Positions 7,141-15,502 of a stretch of DNA of 55,877 nucleotides are shown one piece after another (positions within the stretch are counted from its first letter, which is position 1; every line of letters starts with the position of its first letter). A program made the position numbers and the translations under genes. The notes beneath the pieces are model-generated. The model had not been told where the DNA came from. It searched no databases and was given only the letters and a program-made list of their open reading frames with translations. This DNA comes from Parvibaculum sp040390855 (GTDB lineage Bacteria > Pseudomonadota > Alphaproteobacteria > Parvibaculales > Parvibaculaceae). Location: contig JAZJXO010000032.1 of the NCBI GenBank assembly GCA_040390855.1, positions 1 to 55,877 of the forward strand, read 5' to 3'.

Positions 7141-8136
7141 ATGTCCTCCCCTAAAAAACCGCTCGTCGTCGTGACCCGCAAATTGCCTGATGTGATCGAG
7201 GCGCGGATGGGGGAACTGTTTGATGTGCGCTTGAACGCCGATGACCATGCGATGACTGCCGCCGAACTCGTTGCCGCCGTGAAAGAGGCCGACGTGCTCG
7301 TGCCGACGGTTACTGACAGGATCGACGCAAAACTTCTGGCACAGGTCGGCCCCCAGCTTCGCCTCATCGCGCAATTCGGCACTGGCGTAGACAATGTGGA
7401 CGTCGAAACCGCGCGCCGTCGCGGCATCACGGTGACGAACACGCCGGGCGTACTCACCGAGGACACAGCCGACATGACGATGGCGCTGATCCTTGCCGTG
7501 CCGCGTCGTCTGTCGGAAGGCGCGCGCTTCCTGCGTGACAGTGAAGGCGAATGGCCGGGCTGGTCGCCGACATGGATGCTGGGTCGGCGCATTTTCGGCA
7601 AGCGCCTCGGCATTATCGGCATGGGGCGCATCGGTCAGGCGGTGGCGCGGCGCGCCAAAGCCTTCGGACTTGAGATTCACTACCACAACCGCAAACCGGC
7701 AAATGCCGTGATTGAAAAAGAACTTGAAGCAACCTATTGGGAAAACCTCAATGACATGCTCCCCAAGGTCGATATTGTTTCCGTGAACTGCCCGCACACG
7801 CCCGCGACGTTCCATCTGGTTGATACGGCGCGGCTCAAACTGATGCGGCCCGACGCCTATATCGTCAACACCGCGCGTGGCGAAATCATCGACGAGAATG
7901 CGCTGGTGCGGGCGCTTGAAGCAGGCGAGCTGGGCGGTGCAGGGCTTGACGTTTTCGAGAACGAACCCAAGGTCAATCCGCGTCTCATCAAATTGCACAA
8001 TGTCGTGTCGCTGCCGCATATGAGTTCCGCGACCGTCGAAGGCCGCGTCGAGATGGGCGGCAAGGTGATCGTCAACATCAAGACGTTCATGGACGGGCAT
8101 CGTCCGCCGGACCGCGTGATACCCGCGATCATGTAA
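7141..8136 (+). CDS. D-2-hydroxyacid dehydrogenase (glyoxylate/hydroxypyruvate reductase type)
   Basis: NAD(P)-dependent D-isomer-specific 2-hydroxyacid dehydrogenase of 331 residues. Family members reduce glyoxylate or hydroxypyruvate to glycolate or D-glycerate. The Rossmann dinucleotide motif is GIIGMGRIGQAVARR. The catalytic triad is the arginine of NTARGEIIDE, the glutamate of FENEPKV and the histidine of LPHMSSAT. The N-terminal substrate loop LIAQFGTGVDNVD is typical of GyaR/D-glycerate dehydrogenases, the closest subfamily by eye; exact substrate is not deducible. A TTG 36 bases upstream would add an unlikely leader, so ATG 7141 is chosen. It stands alone, convergent with the moeB-like gene one base downstream. 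Confidence 0.85.
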   Translation: MSSPKKPLVVVTRKLPDVIEARMGELFDVRLNADDHAMTAAELVAAVKEADVLVPTVTDRIDAKLLAQVGPQLRLIAQFGTGVDNVDVETARRRGITVTNTPGVLTEDTADMTMALILAVPRRLSEGARFLRDSEGEWPGWSPTWMLGRRIFGKRLGIIGMGRIGQAVARRAKAFGLEIHYHNRKPANAVIEKELEATYWENLNDMLPKVDIVSVNCPHTPATFHLVDTARLKLMRPDAYIVNTARGEIIDENALVRALEAGELGGAGLDVFENEPKVNPRLIKLHNVVSLPHMSSATVEGRVEMGGKVIVNIKTFMDGHRPPDRVIPAIM

Positions 8137-8925
8137 TCAAGACACAGTTGTCGCCTTCACACCTGTCAGCGGATTTTCCCGATCATGTGGTAGGCCGATG
8201 ACGCGCATTCGCATGTCGAGCGCATCGTAGATGAGCAGCCGTCCGGCAAGGCTGGTACCCGCACCTGTAATTTCCTTGATCACTTCCAATGCCATCATCG
8301 AGCCGATGACGCCGGTCAGCGCGCCGAGAACGCCGGCCTCTTCGCAGGCCGGCATCATGTCGGCGGGTGGTGCTTCCGGCACGAGATCGCGATAGTTCGG
8401 ATAAGGCACGCCCTTGTCGTCCAACTCATGCGATTTGAACGTGGCAAGCTGGCCTTCGAATGGACCGACCGCGCCGGAGACAAGTATGCGTTTTGCTGCG
8501 TAACACGCATCGTTCACAAGAAAACGTGTCGGGAAATTATCGCAGCCATCGGCGATGATGTCATAGTCGGCGATGATGGTTTCAGCGTTTTCTTCCGTCA
8601 GCCGCTCTCGATGCGCGATGACATGAACGTCCGGATTGATGCGATTGAGGCTTTTGGCGGCGCTCTCGACCTTCAACATGCCGATATTGTCCGTATCGTG
8701 AACAATCTGGCGCTGAAGATTGGAAAGCGAGACTACATCGGCGTCTATCACGCCCAGTGTGCCGATGCCGGCCGCGGCAAGATACATCAGGCAAGGCGCC
8801 CCGAGCCCGCCCGCGCCGATGACGAGCACACGCGATTTCATAAGTTTCTTCTGGCCCGGCCCGCCGATTTCTTTCAGCACGATGTGGCGGGCATAGCGTT
8901 CTAACTGGGCGTCGGTGAGGTACAT
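8137..8925 (-). CDS. moeB: HesA/MoeB/ThiF family adenylyltransferase
   Basis: E1-like enzyme of 262 residues that adenylates the C-terminal glycine of a ubiquitin-like sulfur carrier (MoaD or ThiS). The ATP-binding region RVLVIGAGGLGAPCLMYLAAAGIGTLGVID, the arginine segment NLQRQIVHD and the acidic DGCDNFPTRFLVND are all present. CEEAGVLGALTGVIGSMMALEVIK matches the core around the conserved cysteine. The two Cys-x-x-Cys zinc pairs of E. coli MoeB are missing: the first position reads YPNYRDL and the C-terminal one is replaced by LPHDRENPL. No rhodanese domain is fused. The ATG at 8925 has an excellent ggagaggag site. No molybdopterin or thiamine gene is adjacent, so MoeB versus ThiF is not settled by context. 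Confidence 0.8.
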   Translation of the reverse strand: MYLTDAQLERYARHIVLKEIGGPGQKKLMKSRVLVIGAGGLGAPCLMYLAAAGIGTLGVIDADVVSLSNLQRQIVHDTDNIGMLKVESAAKSLNRINPDVHVIAHRERLTEENAETIIADYDIIADGCDNFPTRFLVNDACYAAKRILVSGAVGPFEGQLATFKSHELDDKGVPYPNYRDLVPEAPPADMMPACEEAGVLGALTGVIGSMMALEVIKEITGAGTSLAGRLLIYDALDMRMRVIGLPHDRENPLTGVKATTVS

Positions 8926-9174
8926 GGTTTTCTCCTCTCCTATTTGTGCGCCTAAACGGGCGTGACGACAACGGTCTGACGCGACGCTCGAAAAGCTCCT
9001 GTTCGTCATGGCCGGGAGTAGACGGGCTTGTCAGAAATGGCTTTGCGCGTCCATGGCGTGTAGATGATGAGGCAAGGCACCTGGACGCCTTTTCCATCGA
9101 AAGTTGGTTCCATAAGAGAACCTGTCAAGCTATCCTCATTTCAGGACATGAACGCGTCTGTTCAGGAGTGTCAT

Positions 9175-9633
9175 ATGCGTTGGGAATATCTGGATCAGGA
9201 GGCCTGCTCGGTGGCACGCACGCTGTCGGTGGTCGGGGATCGCTGGACGCTGCTCGTTTTGCGCGAATGTTTTTTGGGCACGCGGCGTTTTGAAGCCTTT
9301 GAAGCCCGCCTCGGTATTGCCCGCCATGTGCTCGCTGATCGCTTGAAGAAACTCAATGAGGCGGGCGTGCTCGACAAGGTCGCCTATCAGGACCGGCCGA
9401 GGCGCGAGGAATATCGCCTGAGCGAACGCGGCCGCGATCTCTATCCGGTGATGGTGACGCTGGCGCAATGGGGCGACAAGCATATGGCGGGGCCGGAAGG
9501 CGTTCCGCTGTTGCGCATCCATGACTCCTGCGGCCATAACACGGTGGGCAAACTCGTTTGTTCCGATTGCGGCGAGCCTTTGAATGCGCGTGACGTGCAT
9601 GTGTTGCCCGGACCCGGCGCAGTCAGGTTTTGA
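9175..9633 (+). CDS. HxlR-family winged-helix regulator with C-terminal cysteine ribbon
   Basis: Transcription factor of 152 residues. The N-terminal HxlR/MarR-like winged helix begins WEYLDQEACSVARTLSVVGDRWTLLVLRE and continues through FEARLGIARHVLADRLKKLNEAGVLDK and RREEYRLSERGRDLYPV, the usual pattern of this family. After it comes a short tail with CGHNTVGKLVCSDCGEPLNARDVHV, where C, H and the Cys-x-x-Cys could form a zinc ribbon; many proteobacterial HxlR proteins carry this tail. The ATG at 9175 follows aggag at 9162-9166. Longer frames upstream lack a site. Its 3' end overlaps the convergent transporter gene by 11 bp. Target genes are unknown. Confidence 0.85.
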   Translation: MRWEYLDQEACSVARTLSVVGDRWTLLVLRECFLGTRRFEAFEARLGIARHVLADRLKKLNEAGVLDKVAYQDRPRREEYRLSERGRDLYPVMVTLAQWGDKHMAGPEGVPLLRIHDSCGHNTVGKLVCSDCGEPLNARDVHVLPGPGAVRF

Positions 9634-10609
9634 GTTTTGCGTCTGCTTCCGCTGCATATTGATTGGCGATGACGCTGACAATCACAAGCTGGAAAAAGTG
9701 AAAGAGCATCAACGGCGCAATGATGAGACCCAAGGCGGGTGTTGCACCGAAAATGACTTTGGCGAGCGGTACGCCCGTTGCCAGTGATTTCTTCGACGAG
9801 CAGAACATGCAGGCGATCGTGTCTTCGCGATTGAAGCCCAGAAGCCGCGTCGGAATTTTCATCAGATAATAGATGACAAAAAACAGCGCGATGGTGAGCA
9901 CGATCATGGCGGCGAGCAATGATGCATCATGGGTTGACCAGACGCCTTCGACGATACTGTCGCAGAACGAATTATAGACAATGGCGAGAATGACCGCTTT
10001 GTCACACCATTTGAGCCAGCCATTGTTTCGCGCCGCCCAGTCCTTCAACCAGAAATGCGCGACTTGTCCCAAAGCGGTCGGGACCAGAACCAGAAGAACA
10101 ATTTTGAGAATGACGCTTTCAAGCGGCAGCGATGCGCCGGTGGTGTTGAGATACCAGGCCATCAGCAGCGGCGTGAGAAAGACACCGAGAAAGGCTGACA
10201 GCGTTGCGTTGAAAATCGCGACGGGGACATTGCCGCGTGCGAGTGATGTCATGGCGACCGATGATGAGACCGTGCCGGGCAAGGCTGCAAGATAGAAAAA
10301 ACCGGTGAGCACCTCGTCGGGCAGACGACCGCGCAAGGTGGTGATGAGTGCAAGGACCACAAGCGGAAAAAGCACGAAGGTCGCAAGCTGCACGACAATA
10401 TGAACGCGCCATTTGACAAGGCCTGCCCGCATCTTCTCCGGCGCGAGCGTGAGCCCGTAGAGAAAGAAGACGATGGAGATGCCGTAGCTTGCGACATATT
10501 CGATATGGAGCGGGCTTCCCGTCGCACCGGCGGCGGGAAAGAGTATGGCCGCGATCACGACCGCAACGATGAGTTGCAGGAAGCGGTCGATATTGAGTTT
10601 GGCAAGCAT
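9623..10609 (-). CDS. Bile acid:sodium symporter-like (SBF-like/YfeH type) transporter
   Basis: Integral membrane protein of 328 residues with about nine or ten hydrophobic helices, beginning MLAKLNIDRFLQLIVAVVIAAILFP. The family signature near the crossover helix is seen in LAALPGTVSSSVAMTSLARGN, and the second repeat in CMFCSSKKSLATGVPLAKVIFG. These are features of the SBF-like branch of the bile acid/arsenite superfamily. The transported substrate is unknown; bile acids themselves are unlikely. The start ATG lies 11 bp after the cysK stop on the same strand, so it is probably the last gene of the coaBC-dut-rrf2-cysK transcript, hinting at an organic anion or sulfur-related substrate (weak inference). 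Confidence 0.8.
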   Translation of the reverse strand: MLAKLNIDRFLQLIVAVVIAAILFPAAGATGSPLHIEYVASYGISIVFFLYGLTLAPEKMRAGLVKWRVHIVVQLATFVLFPLVVLALITTLRGRLPDEVLTGFFYLAALPGTVSSSVAMTSLARGNVPVAIFNATLSAFLGVFLTPLLMAWYLNTTGASLPLESVILKIVLLVLVPTALGQVAHFWLKDWAARNNGWLKWCDKAVILAIVYNSFCDSIVEGVWSTHDASLLAAMIVLTIALFFVIYYLMKIPTRLLGFNREDTIACMFCSSKKSLATGVPLAKVIFGATPALGLIIAPLMLFHFFQLVIVSVIANQYAAEADAKLKT

Positions 10610-10620
10610 ATGTTTGAGAC

Positions 10621-11574
10621 TCAGATACCGTCGAACAAAGCTGTCGAGAGATAGCGTTCTGCAAAAGACGGAATGATCACGACGATGGTTTTGCCTTTCA
10701 TCCCAGGTCGTGTGCCGACTTCCAGAGCCGCCGCAATCGCGGCACCCGACGAGATGCCACACGGGATGCCTTCGAGACGTGCGACTTTGCGGGCAGTTTC
10801 AAATGCCGTTTCATTACCGATGGTGACAACTTCGTCGATCAGTGATTTGTCGAGATTGCCCGGAACGAAGCCTGCGCCGATGCCTTGAATCTTATGCGGG
10901 CCGGGCTGGCCGCCGGACAGAACGGGACTGTCTTCGGGTTCGACGGCGATCATTCGGAGCGAGGCCTTGCGCGCCTTGAGTACACCGACGCCGGTGAACG
11001 TGCCGCCGGTGCCGACGCCGGAAATGATGGCATCGACCGTGCCGTTCGTGTCGTTCCAGATTTCTTCTGCCGTCGTGCGCTTGTGAATGTCGGGGTTGGC
11101 GGGATTGTCGAACTGGCGGACCATGACGGAATTGGGATAGACCGACAAAAGCTCTTCGGCTCGCGCAATGGCCCCACGCATTCCTTTTTCGGCCGGTGTT
11201 AGCTCGATCTGCGCACCTAAAATCGCGATCATCTTGCGCCGTTCGAGCGACATGCTCTCCGGCATACAGAGGATGAGTTTGTAGCCGCGCGCGGCGGCGA
11301 CGAAAGCAAGCGCGATGCCGGTATTGCCCGATGTCGGCTCAACCAGCACTGTGTCGGGACGGATTTTGCCTTCGCGTTCGAGCGCGTCGATCATGGCAAC
11401 GCCGATGCGGTCTTTGACAGAGGACATCGGGTTGAAAAATTCGAGCTTCAGCAGAATGTCGGCGACGGCTCCTGCCTCTTTCGCCATGCGATTGAGGCGC
11501 ACCAGTGGCGTGTCGCCGATGGTCTGGGTGATGTTGTCATAGATGCGGCCGCGACCGGGTTTCTTGTCAGACAT
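10621..11574 (-). CDS. cysK: Cysteine synthase A (O-acetylserine sulfhydrylase)
   Basis: PLP enzyme of 317 residues that replaces the acetyl group of O-acetylserine with sulfide to make cysteine. The PLP lysine lies in FFNPMSSVKDRIG, the substrate loop is PTSGNTGIALAF, the phosphate-binding loop is GVGTGGTFTGVG, and the C-terminal serine region is GISSGAAIAAA. Residues agree with CysK rather than CysM or cystathionine beta-synthase, and there is no regulatory domain. The ATG at 11574 follows a ggagag site; an open frame extends far upstream but runs across the intergenic gap and the rrf2 gene. The adjacent Rrf2 regulator, 25 bp upstream, suggests local control by cysteine or sulfur status. 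Confidence 0.93.
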   Translation of the reverse strand: MSDKKPGRGRIYDNITQTIGDTPLVRLNRMAKEAGAVADILLKLEFFNPMSSVKDRIGVAMIDALEREGKIRPDTVLVEPTSGNTGIALAFVAAARGYKLILCMPESMSLERRKMIAILGAQIELTPAEKGMRGAIARAEELLSVYPNSVMVRQFDNPANPDIHKRTTAEEIWNDTNGTVDAIISGVGTGGTFTGVGVLKARKASLRMIAVEPEDSPVLSGGQPGPHKIQGIGAGFVPGNLDKSLIDEVVTIGNETAFETARKVARLEGIPCGISSGAAIAAALEVGTRPGMKGKTIVVIIPSFAERYLSTALFDGI

Positions 11575-11599
11575 TTTGCTCTCCGTGAAGGATGACTGC

Positions 11600-12049
11600 T
11601 TAAATGGTGAAGTCGGGGGCAGGGACGCCATTGTCGACACCGGCGCTTTCGGCGCGGCGGCAGAGATCGTCGACCGTGATTTTCTCCAGACGTTCCATGA
11701 GTTCGCTCTGCACTTCCTGCCAGAGCGGCGCGATGACGCGCTCGCCGAGATCAGACGGTCCGCTCGTCGCCGGATCGTCAGCCGATTCCATCGCACCGAC
11801 GACGCGCACAACTTCGCCGACGGAAATGCGCCGGCGCTCCCGCGCGAGACGATAACCGCCGCGAGGGCCCCGCACGCCCTTGAGGATGCCCGCATGAACA
11901 AGCTGCTGCATCACCTGTTCGAGATAGCGCTGCGGAATGCCCTGACGTTTGGTGATTTCTTTGGATTGTACGGGATCGGGACGGGCGTTGATCGCAACGT
12001 CGACAACCGCCTCCAGAGCAAGCCAGGTTTTCTTGGAGAGACGAAGCAT
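11600..12049 (-). CDS. Rrf2-family transcriptional regulator
   Basis: Winged-helix regulator of 149 residues. The N-terminus MLRLSKKTWLALEAVVDVA, the helix-turn-helix KEITKRQGIPQRYLEQVMQQLVHAGILKGVRGPRGGYRLAR and the dimerisation helix are typical of Rrf2. The three clustered cysteines that bind an Fe-S cluster in IscR, NsrR and RirA are missing; the only cysteine is in DDLCRR near the C-terminus. It therefore cannot be a classic Fe-S sensor. Its placement directly before cysK recalls CymR, a cluster-free Rrf2 protein that senses cysteine through CysK in Firmicutes. A CymR-like role is an inference. It begins 3 bp after the dut stop, within one transcript. Confidence 0.82.
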   Translation of the reverse strand: MLRLSKKTWLALEAVVDVAINARPDPVQSKEITKRQGIPQRYLEQVMQQLVHAGILKGVRGPRGGYRLARERRRISVGEVVRVVGAMESADDPATSGPSDLGERVIAPLWQEVQSELMERLEKITVDDLCRRAESAGVDNGVPAPDFTI

Positions 12050-12052
12050 CTG

Positions 12053-12520
12053 TTAGTTGCCTCCTGTGCCGGTCGAGCCGAAACCGCCGGACCCGCGCGC
12101 CGTTTCATCGAGCGATGTGACTTCAATAAAAGTCCCGCGCGTGACCGGCGCGATAACCATCTGGGCAATGCGCGTGCCGCGCGTGATGGTGAAAGGGTCC
12201 GACCCGTGATTGATCAATATGACTTTGATCTCGCCGCGATAATCGCAGTCAACTGTGCCGGGCGAATTGAGAACCGTTACACCGTTTTTTGCGGCCAGTC
12301 CCGAGCGGGGACGCACCTGCGCCTCAAAGCCTTTCGGCAGAGCAATCGCAAGCCCTGTGGGCACAAGCGTGCGCGCGCCGGAGGCAAGCACAAGCGGTTC
12401 GTCGGCGGCGATAGCAGCGACAAGGTCCATGCCCGCGGCGCCATCGGTTTCATAGCGCGGCAGCGGCAGGTCAAAACCGTGGGGCAGGCGCTGCACGGCG
12501 ATGGAAATATCTGCACTCAT
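12053..12520 (-). CDS. dut: Deoxyuridine 5'-triphosphate nucleotidohydrolase
   Basis: Trimeric dUTPase of 155 residues that hydrolyses dUTP to dUMP and pyrophosphate, keeping uracil out of DNA and feeding dTMP synthesis. The five family motifs can be followed: AAGMDLVAA, RPRSGLAAKNGV, NSPGTVDCDYRGEIKVILIN (catalytic Asp), RIAQMVIAP, and the flexible glycine-rich C-terminus GSGGFGSTG. The start ATG overlaps the coaBC stop in an ATGA arrangement (12517-12520), indicating translational coupling. coaBC-dut neighbours are common in alphaproteobacteria. Confidence 0.95.
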   Translation of the reverse strand: MSADISIAVQRLPHGFDLPLPRYETDGAAGMDLVAAIAADEPLVLASGARTLVPTGLAIALPKGFEAQVRPRSGLAAKNGVTVLNSPGTVDCDYRGEIKVILINHGSDPFTITRGTRIAQMVIAPVTRGTFIEVTSLDETARGSGGFGSTGTGGN

Positions 12521-13758
12521 GCTTTTGATGTCTTCGATTGAATATGGGCGAGCACGGAGCGGGCGAGACGTTCGGCCACTGCCTGCTTGGGGAGCAGCGG
12601 CCAGTCTTCGCGTCCGTCAGCGCGGACGAGGTGAACGGTGTTTAACTCGCCGCCCATGACGCCGGATTCGGGCGACACGTCATTGGCGACAATCCAGTCG
12701 CAGCCTTTGCGTTGGCGTTTGGCGATAGCGTGCTCGATGACTTTTTCCGTCTCGGCCGCAAAGCCGATGACGAGGTCGGGGCGGCCTTCTTTAAGCTTTG
12801 AAATCGTCGCGAGAATGTCAGGGTTTTCGACCAGAACCAGCGAAGGTGCCGCCGCTCCCGGTTCTTTTTTGATTTTCTGTGTGGCGTCCACATCGACGCG
12901 CCAGTCGGCGACCGCTGCGGCGCAGATCGCAACATCGGCGGGCAGCGCCTTCTGGCAAGCGTCAAGCATTTCGCGCGCGGTCTCGACGCGTTTCAGCGTC
13001 ACACCGGCAGGCGCTGTGAGATTGGTCGGGCCGGAAACAAGCGTTACGTCCGCGCCCATGCGGGCAAGCGCTGTTGCAATCGCGTGGCCCTGTTTGCCCG
13101 ATGAGCGATTGGCGAGATAGCGCACGGGGTCGATCGCCTCATGCGTGGGGCCCGAGGTGACGAGCACATGCGTGCCCGCCAAAGGCTTCTCGCCCAAAAA
13201 TTCATTCTCGGAAAAATGCTGTTCAATGGCGGCGAGAATCTCGGAAGGCTCCGCCATACGGCCCGGACCGAACTCGCCGCAGGCCATATCGCCGTCATTG
13301 GGCCCGACGAAAAGAATACCGTCGGCCATCAACTGTTCGACATTGCGCTGGTTCGCGCGGTGAGTCCACATGCGCACATTCATCGCAGGCGCAACGAGGA
13401 CAGGCTTGTCGGTGGCCAGCAGCAATGTCGTTGCCAGATCGCCGCCGAGACCATTGGCCATTTTGGCAAGAATATCGGCGGTCGCAGGCACGACGACGAC
13501 GAGGTCTGCGTCACGCGACAATTCGATATGGCCGATAGCGGCGGTGTCTGTCAGATCGAAAAGATCGCTATAGACCTTGTCGCCGGTGAGCGTGGCAAGC
13601 GTCAGCGGCGTCACGAATTTGGCGCCGGCTTCGGTGAGGACCGCGCGGACAGAGGCCCCGTGATCACGCAACCGGCGGATCAGTTCGAGGCTCTTGTATG
13701 CCGCGATGCCACCTGAAACGATGAGCAGGATGCGGCGGTTCTGGAGCGGGTCGGCCAA
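12517..13758 (-). CDS. coaBC: Bifunctional phosphopantothenoylcysteine decarboxylase / phosphopantothenate-cysteine ligase
   Basis: Two consecutive steps of coenzyme A synthesis: the C-terminal CoaB domain joins 4'-phosphopantothenate to cysteine with CTP, and the N-terminal flavin CoaC domain decarboxylates the product. CoaC motifs are RILLIVSGGIAAYKSLELIR, the catalytic-His segment AAIGHIELSRDAD and PAMNVRMW. The CoaB half begins near LAGTHVLVTSGPTHEAIDPVRYLANRSSGKQG and carries AAVADWRV and KIKKE. I chose a TTG start at 13758 with ggag six bases upstream because it gives the usual short lead into RRILLIV. An ATG at 13830 would add 24 uncharacteristic residues. Coupled to dut. Confidence 0.92.
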   Translation of the reverse strand: MADPLQNRRILLIVSGGIAAYKSLELIRRLRDHGASVRAVLTEAGAKFVTPLTLATLTGDKVYSDLFDLTDTAAIGHIELSRDADLVVVVPATADILAKMANGLGGDLATTLLLATDKPVLVAPAMNVRMWTHRANQRNVEQLMADGILFVGPNDGDMACGEFGPGRMAEPSEILAAIEQHFSENEFLGEKPLAGTHVLVTSGPTHEAIDPVRYLANRSSGKQGHAIATALARMGADVTLVSGPTNLTAPAGVTLKRVETAREMLDACQKALPADVAICAAAVADWRVDVDATQKIKKEPGAAAPSLVLVENPDILATISKLKEGRPDLVIGFAAETEKVIEHAIAKRQRKGCDWIVANDVSPESGVMGGELNTVHLVRADGREDWPLLPKQAVAERLARSVLAHIQSKTSKA

Positions 13759-13891
13759 GGGGGTTCTCCGGATCGGCAGGCTTGAGGTTTGGCTTAGCGT
13801 GAGGGTGGAATATAGAGTTTTACGCGCCAAATGTGGAGATCAATTATTATATCTGTTTGATATAGTAAAAAGAAGGTGCCGCGACCTGATT

Positions 13892-15496
13892 TCAGACCAG
13901 TTTTATAGCTGCAAACGCCGCAAGGGCACCCAAAGCGACCCAGAAAACGGCAAAAAACTGCGATTTTCTACTCTGGGCCCGCGCCAGAGCCTCTGTCGAG
14001 GACGGGTGGAGTTTCAGCCCCTGTTCGTCGACACTCTCAGATAAGAGCCGTGCTGTGCGCTCTGCGCGGGCGAGAAAATCGGGAAGGTTTCCGGCGAGAC
14101 GACCGAGTTGGGCGGCCCCTTCGGCGACATCGCCAAGCCTTGCTTCCGGTGCAAGTTGCTCGCTGAGCCATATTTTCAGCGTCGGTTCGGCGCTCTCCCA
14201 GATATTGTGGTCGGGGTCGAAATGGCGGGCGACGCCTTCGATCACCAGCATGGTCTTTTGCAACAGGATGAGTTCGGGCCGCGTCTTCATGTCGAATTGT
14301 TCGGTGACCTGAAAGAGCTGGGCGAGCAGACGCCCCATCGAAACATCACGCGCTGTACGCCCGAAAATAGGCTCGCCCACCGAGCGCAGCGCCTGTGCAA
14401 AAGCGTCAATGCTTTTTGTCGGTGGCACATAGCCCGCAAGGAAATGTATTTCAGCCACGCGGCGGTAATCGCGTTTGACAAAGCCGTAGAGAATTTCCGC
14501 CATCATGCGGCGCTGATTGGCATCGAGCCTGCCCGTGATGCCGAAATCGACGGCAACCAATGTGCCGTCCGTATCAACGAAAAGATTGCCCTGATGCATA
14601 TCGGCATGGAAGAAGCCGTCACGCAATGCGTGCGTCAGAAAAGATTGGATGACGCGGGTACCCAGCGCCTTCATATCGTGACCGGCAGCGACCAGGGCAT
14701 CGCGGTCGGAGGCTGCAATGCCGTCGACCCATTCGAGCGTCAGCACATGGCGCGCGGTGCGGTCCCAATCAACTTTGGGAACGCGGAAGCCTTTGTCATG
14801 GGCGATATTCTCGCCCATTTCGGAAAGCGCTGCCGCCTCAAGCCGGAAGTCCATCTCCATCGTAACGCTGTCGGCAAGCGTCTGTACGATCTCGACGGGT
14901 TTCAGGCGGCGCGAGCTTTCGGAATAGCGTTCTACAAGTCGCGCGACCCAAAAGAAACTGTCGAGATCATTTTGAAAACGCGTATCGACATTGGGGCGCA
15001 GCACTTTGACGGCGACATCGCGTGGCGCGCTGTCATGCGTGTCAGGCGCTGTCGTCGCGCGATGGACCTGCGCGATAGAGGCCGCTGCCACCGCATCGCT
15101 GAAGGACGAGAAAAGAAAATCGACGGGGTGGCCCAGTTCGGTTTCGACAATGGCGCGCGCCTCAACGGTCGGGAAAGGCGGCAACCGGTCCTGCAACTGT
15201 TGCATACCTGAGGCCAGATCATCGCCGACAATATCGGGGCGGGTTGAAAGAAACTGACCGAGCTTGATGTAGGAGGGGCCGAGTTCGGCCAGCGCATTGG
15301 CGAGGCGTGTTGCCGGTGATGTCGCATAGTCGGCGGCCTTCTGCTCCCACGGAAACTGGATTTTGCCGAGCGCCAGAAGAGCAAGAAGGAACGGCGGCAA
15401 TTCGCCTTTCAGTTCAAGCGGAAAAAGCGCGTCGTGGCGGGCGAGCGTGCGGCCTGCTTTGATGAGGCGTGTGAGATGTGAGAACGGTCCCGTCAT
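13892..15496 (-). CDS. ubiB: UbiB, ubiquinone biosynthesis accessory ABC1/ADCK-type kinase
   Basis: Atypical protein-kinase-like ATPase of 534 residues needed for ubiquinone synthesis, probably by extracting or presenting hydrophobic precursors to the Ubi complex. The family KxGQ signature is ELGPSYIKLGQFLSTRPDIVG, with the alanine-rich loop replacing a classic P-loop (AAASIAQVHRA). Kinase-like HADMHQGNLFV and the metal-binding VAVDFGITGRLD follow. The C-terminus ends in a hydrophobic helix (FFAVFWVALGALAAFAAIKLV) that anchors it in the membrane. It begins 6 bp after the ubiE stop, so ubiE-ubiB form one transcript. Confidence 0.93.
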   Translation of the reverse strand: MTGPFSHLTRLIKAGRTLARHDALFPLELKGELPPFLLALLALGKIQFPWEQKAADYATSPATRLANALAELGPSYIKLGQFLSTRPDIVGDDLASGMQQLQDRLPPFPTVEARAIVETELGHPVDFLFSSFSDAVAAASIAQVHRATTAPDTHDSAPRDVAVKVLRPNVDTRFQNDLDSFFWVARLVERYSESSRRLKPVEIVQTLADSVTMEMDFRLEAAALSEMGENIAHDKGFRVPKVDWDRTARHVLTLEWVDGIAASDRDALVAAGHDMKALGTRVIQSFLTHALRDGFFHADMHQGNLFVDTDGTLVAVDFGITGRLDANQRRMMAEILYGFVKRDYRRVAEIHFLAGYVPPTKSIDAFAQALRSVGEPIFGRTARDVSMGRLLAQLFQVTEQFDMKTRPELILLQKTMLVIEGVARHFDPDHNIWESAEPTLKIWLSEQLAPEARLGDVAEGAAQLGRLAGNLPDFLARAERTARLLSESVDEQGLKLHPSSTEALARAQSRKSQFFAVFWVALGALAAFAAIKLV

Positions 15497-15502
15497 CTGC
15501 GT

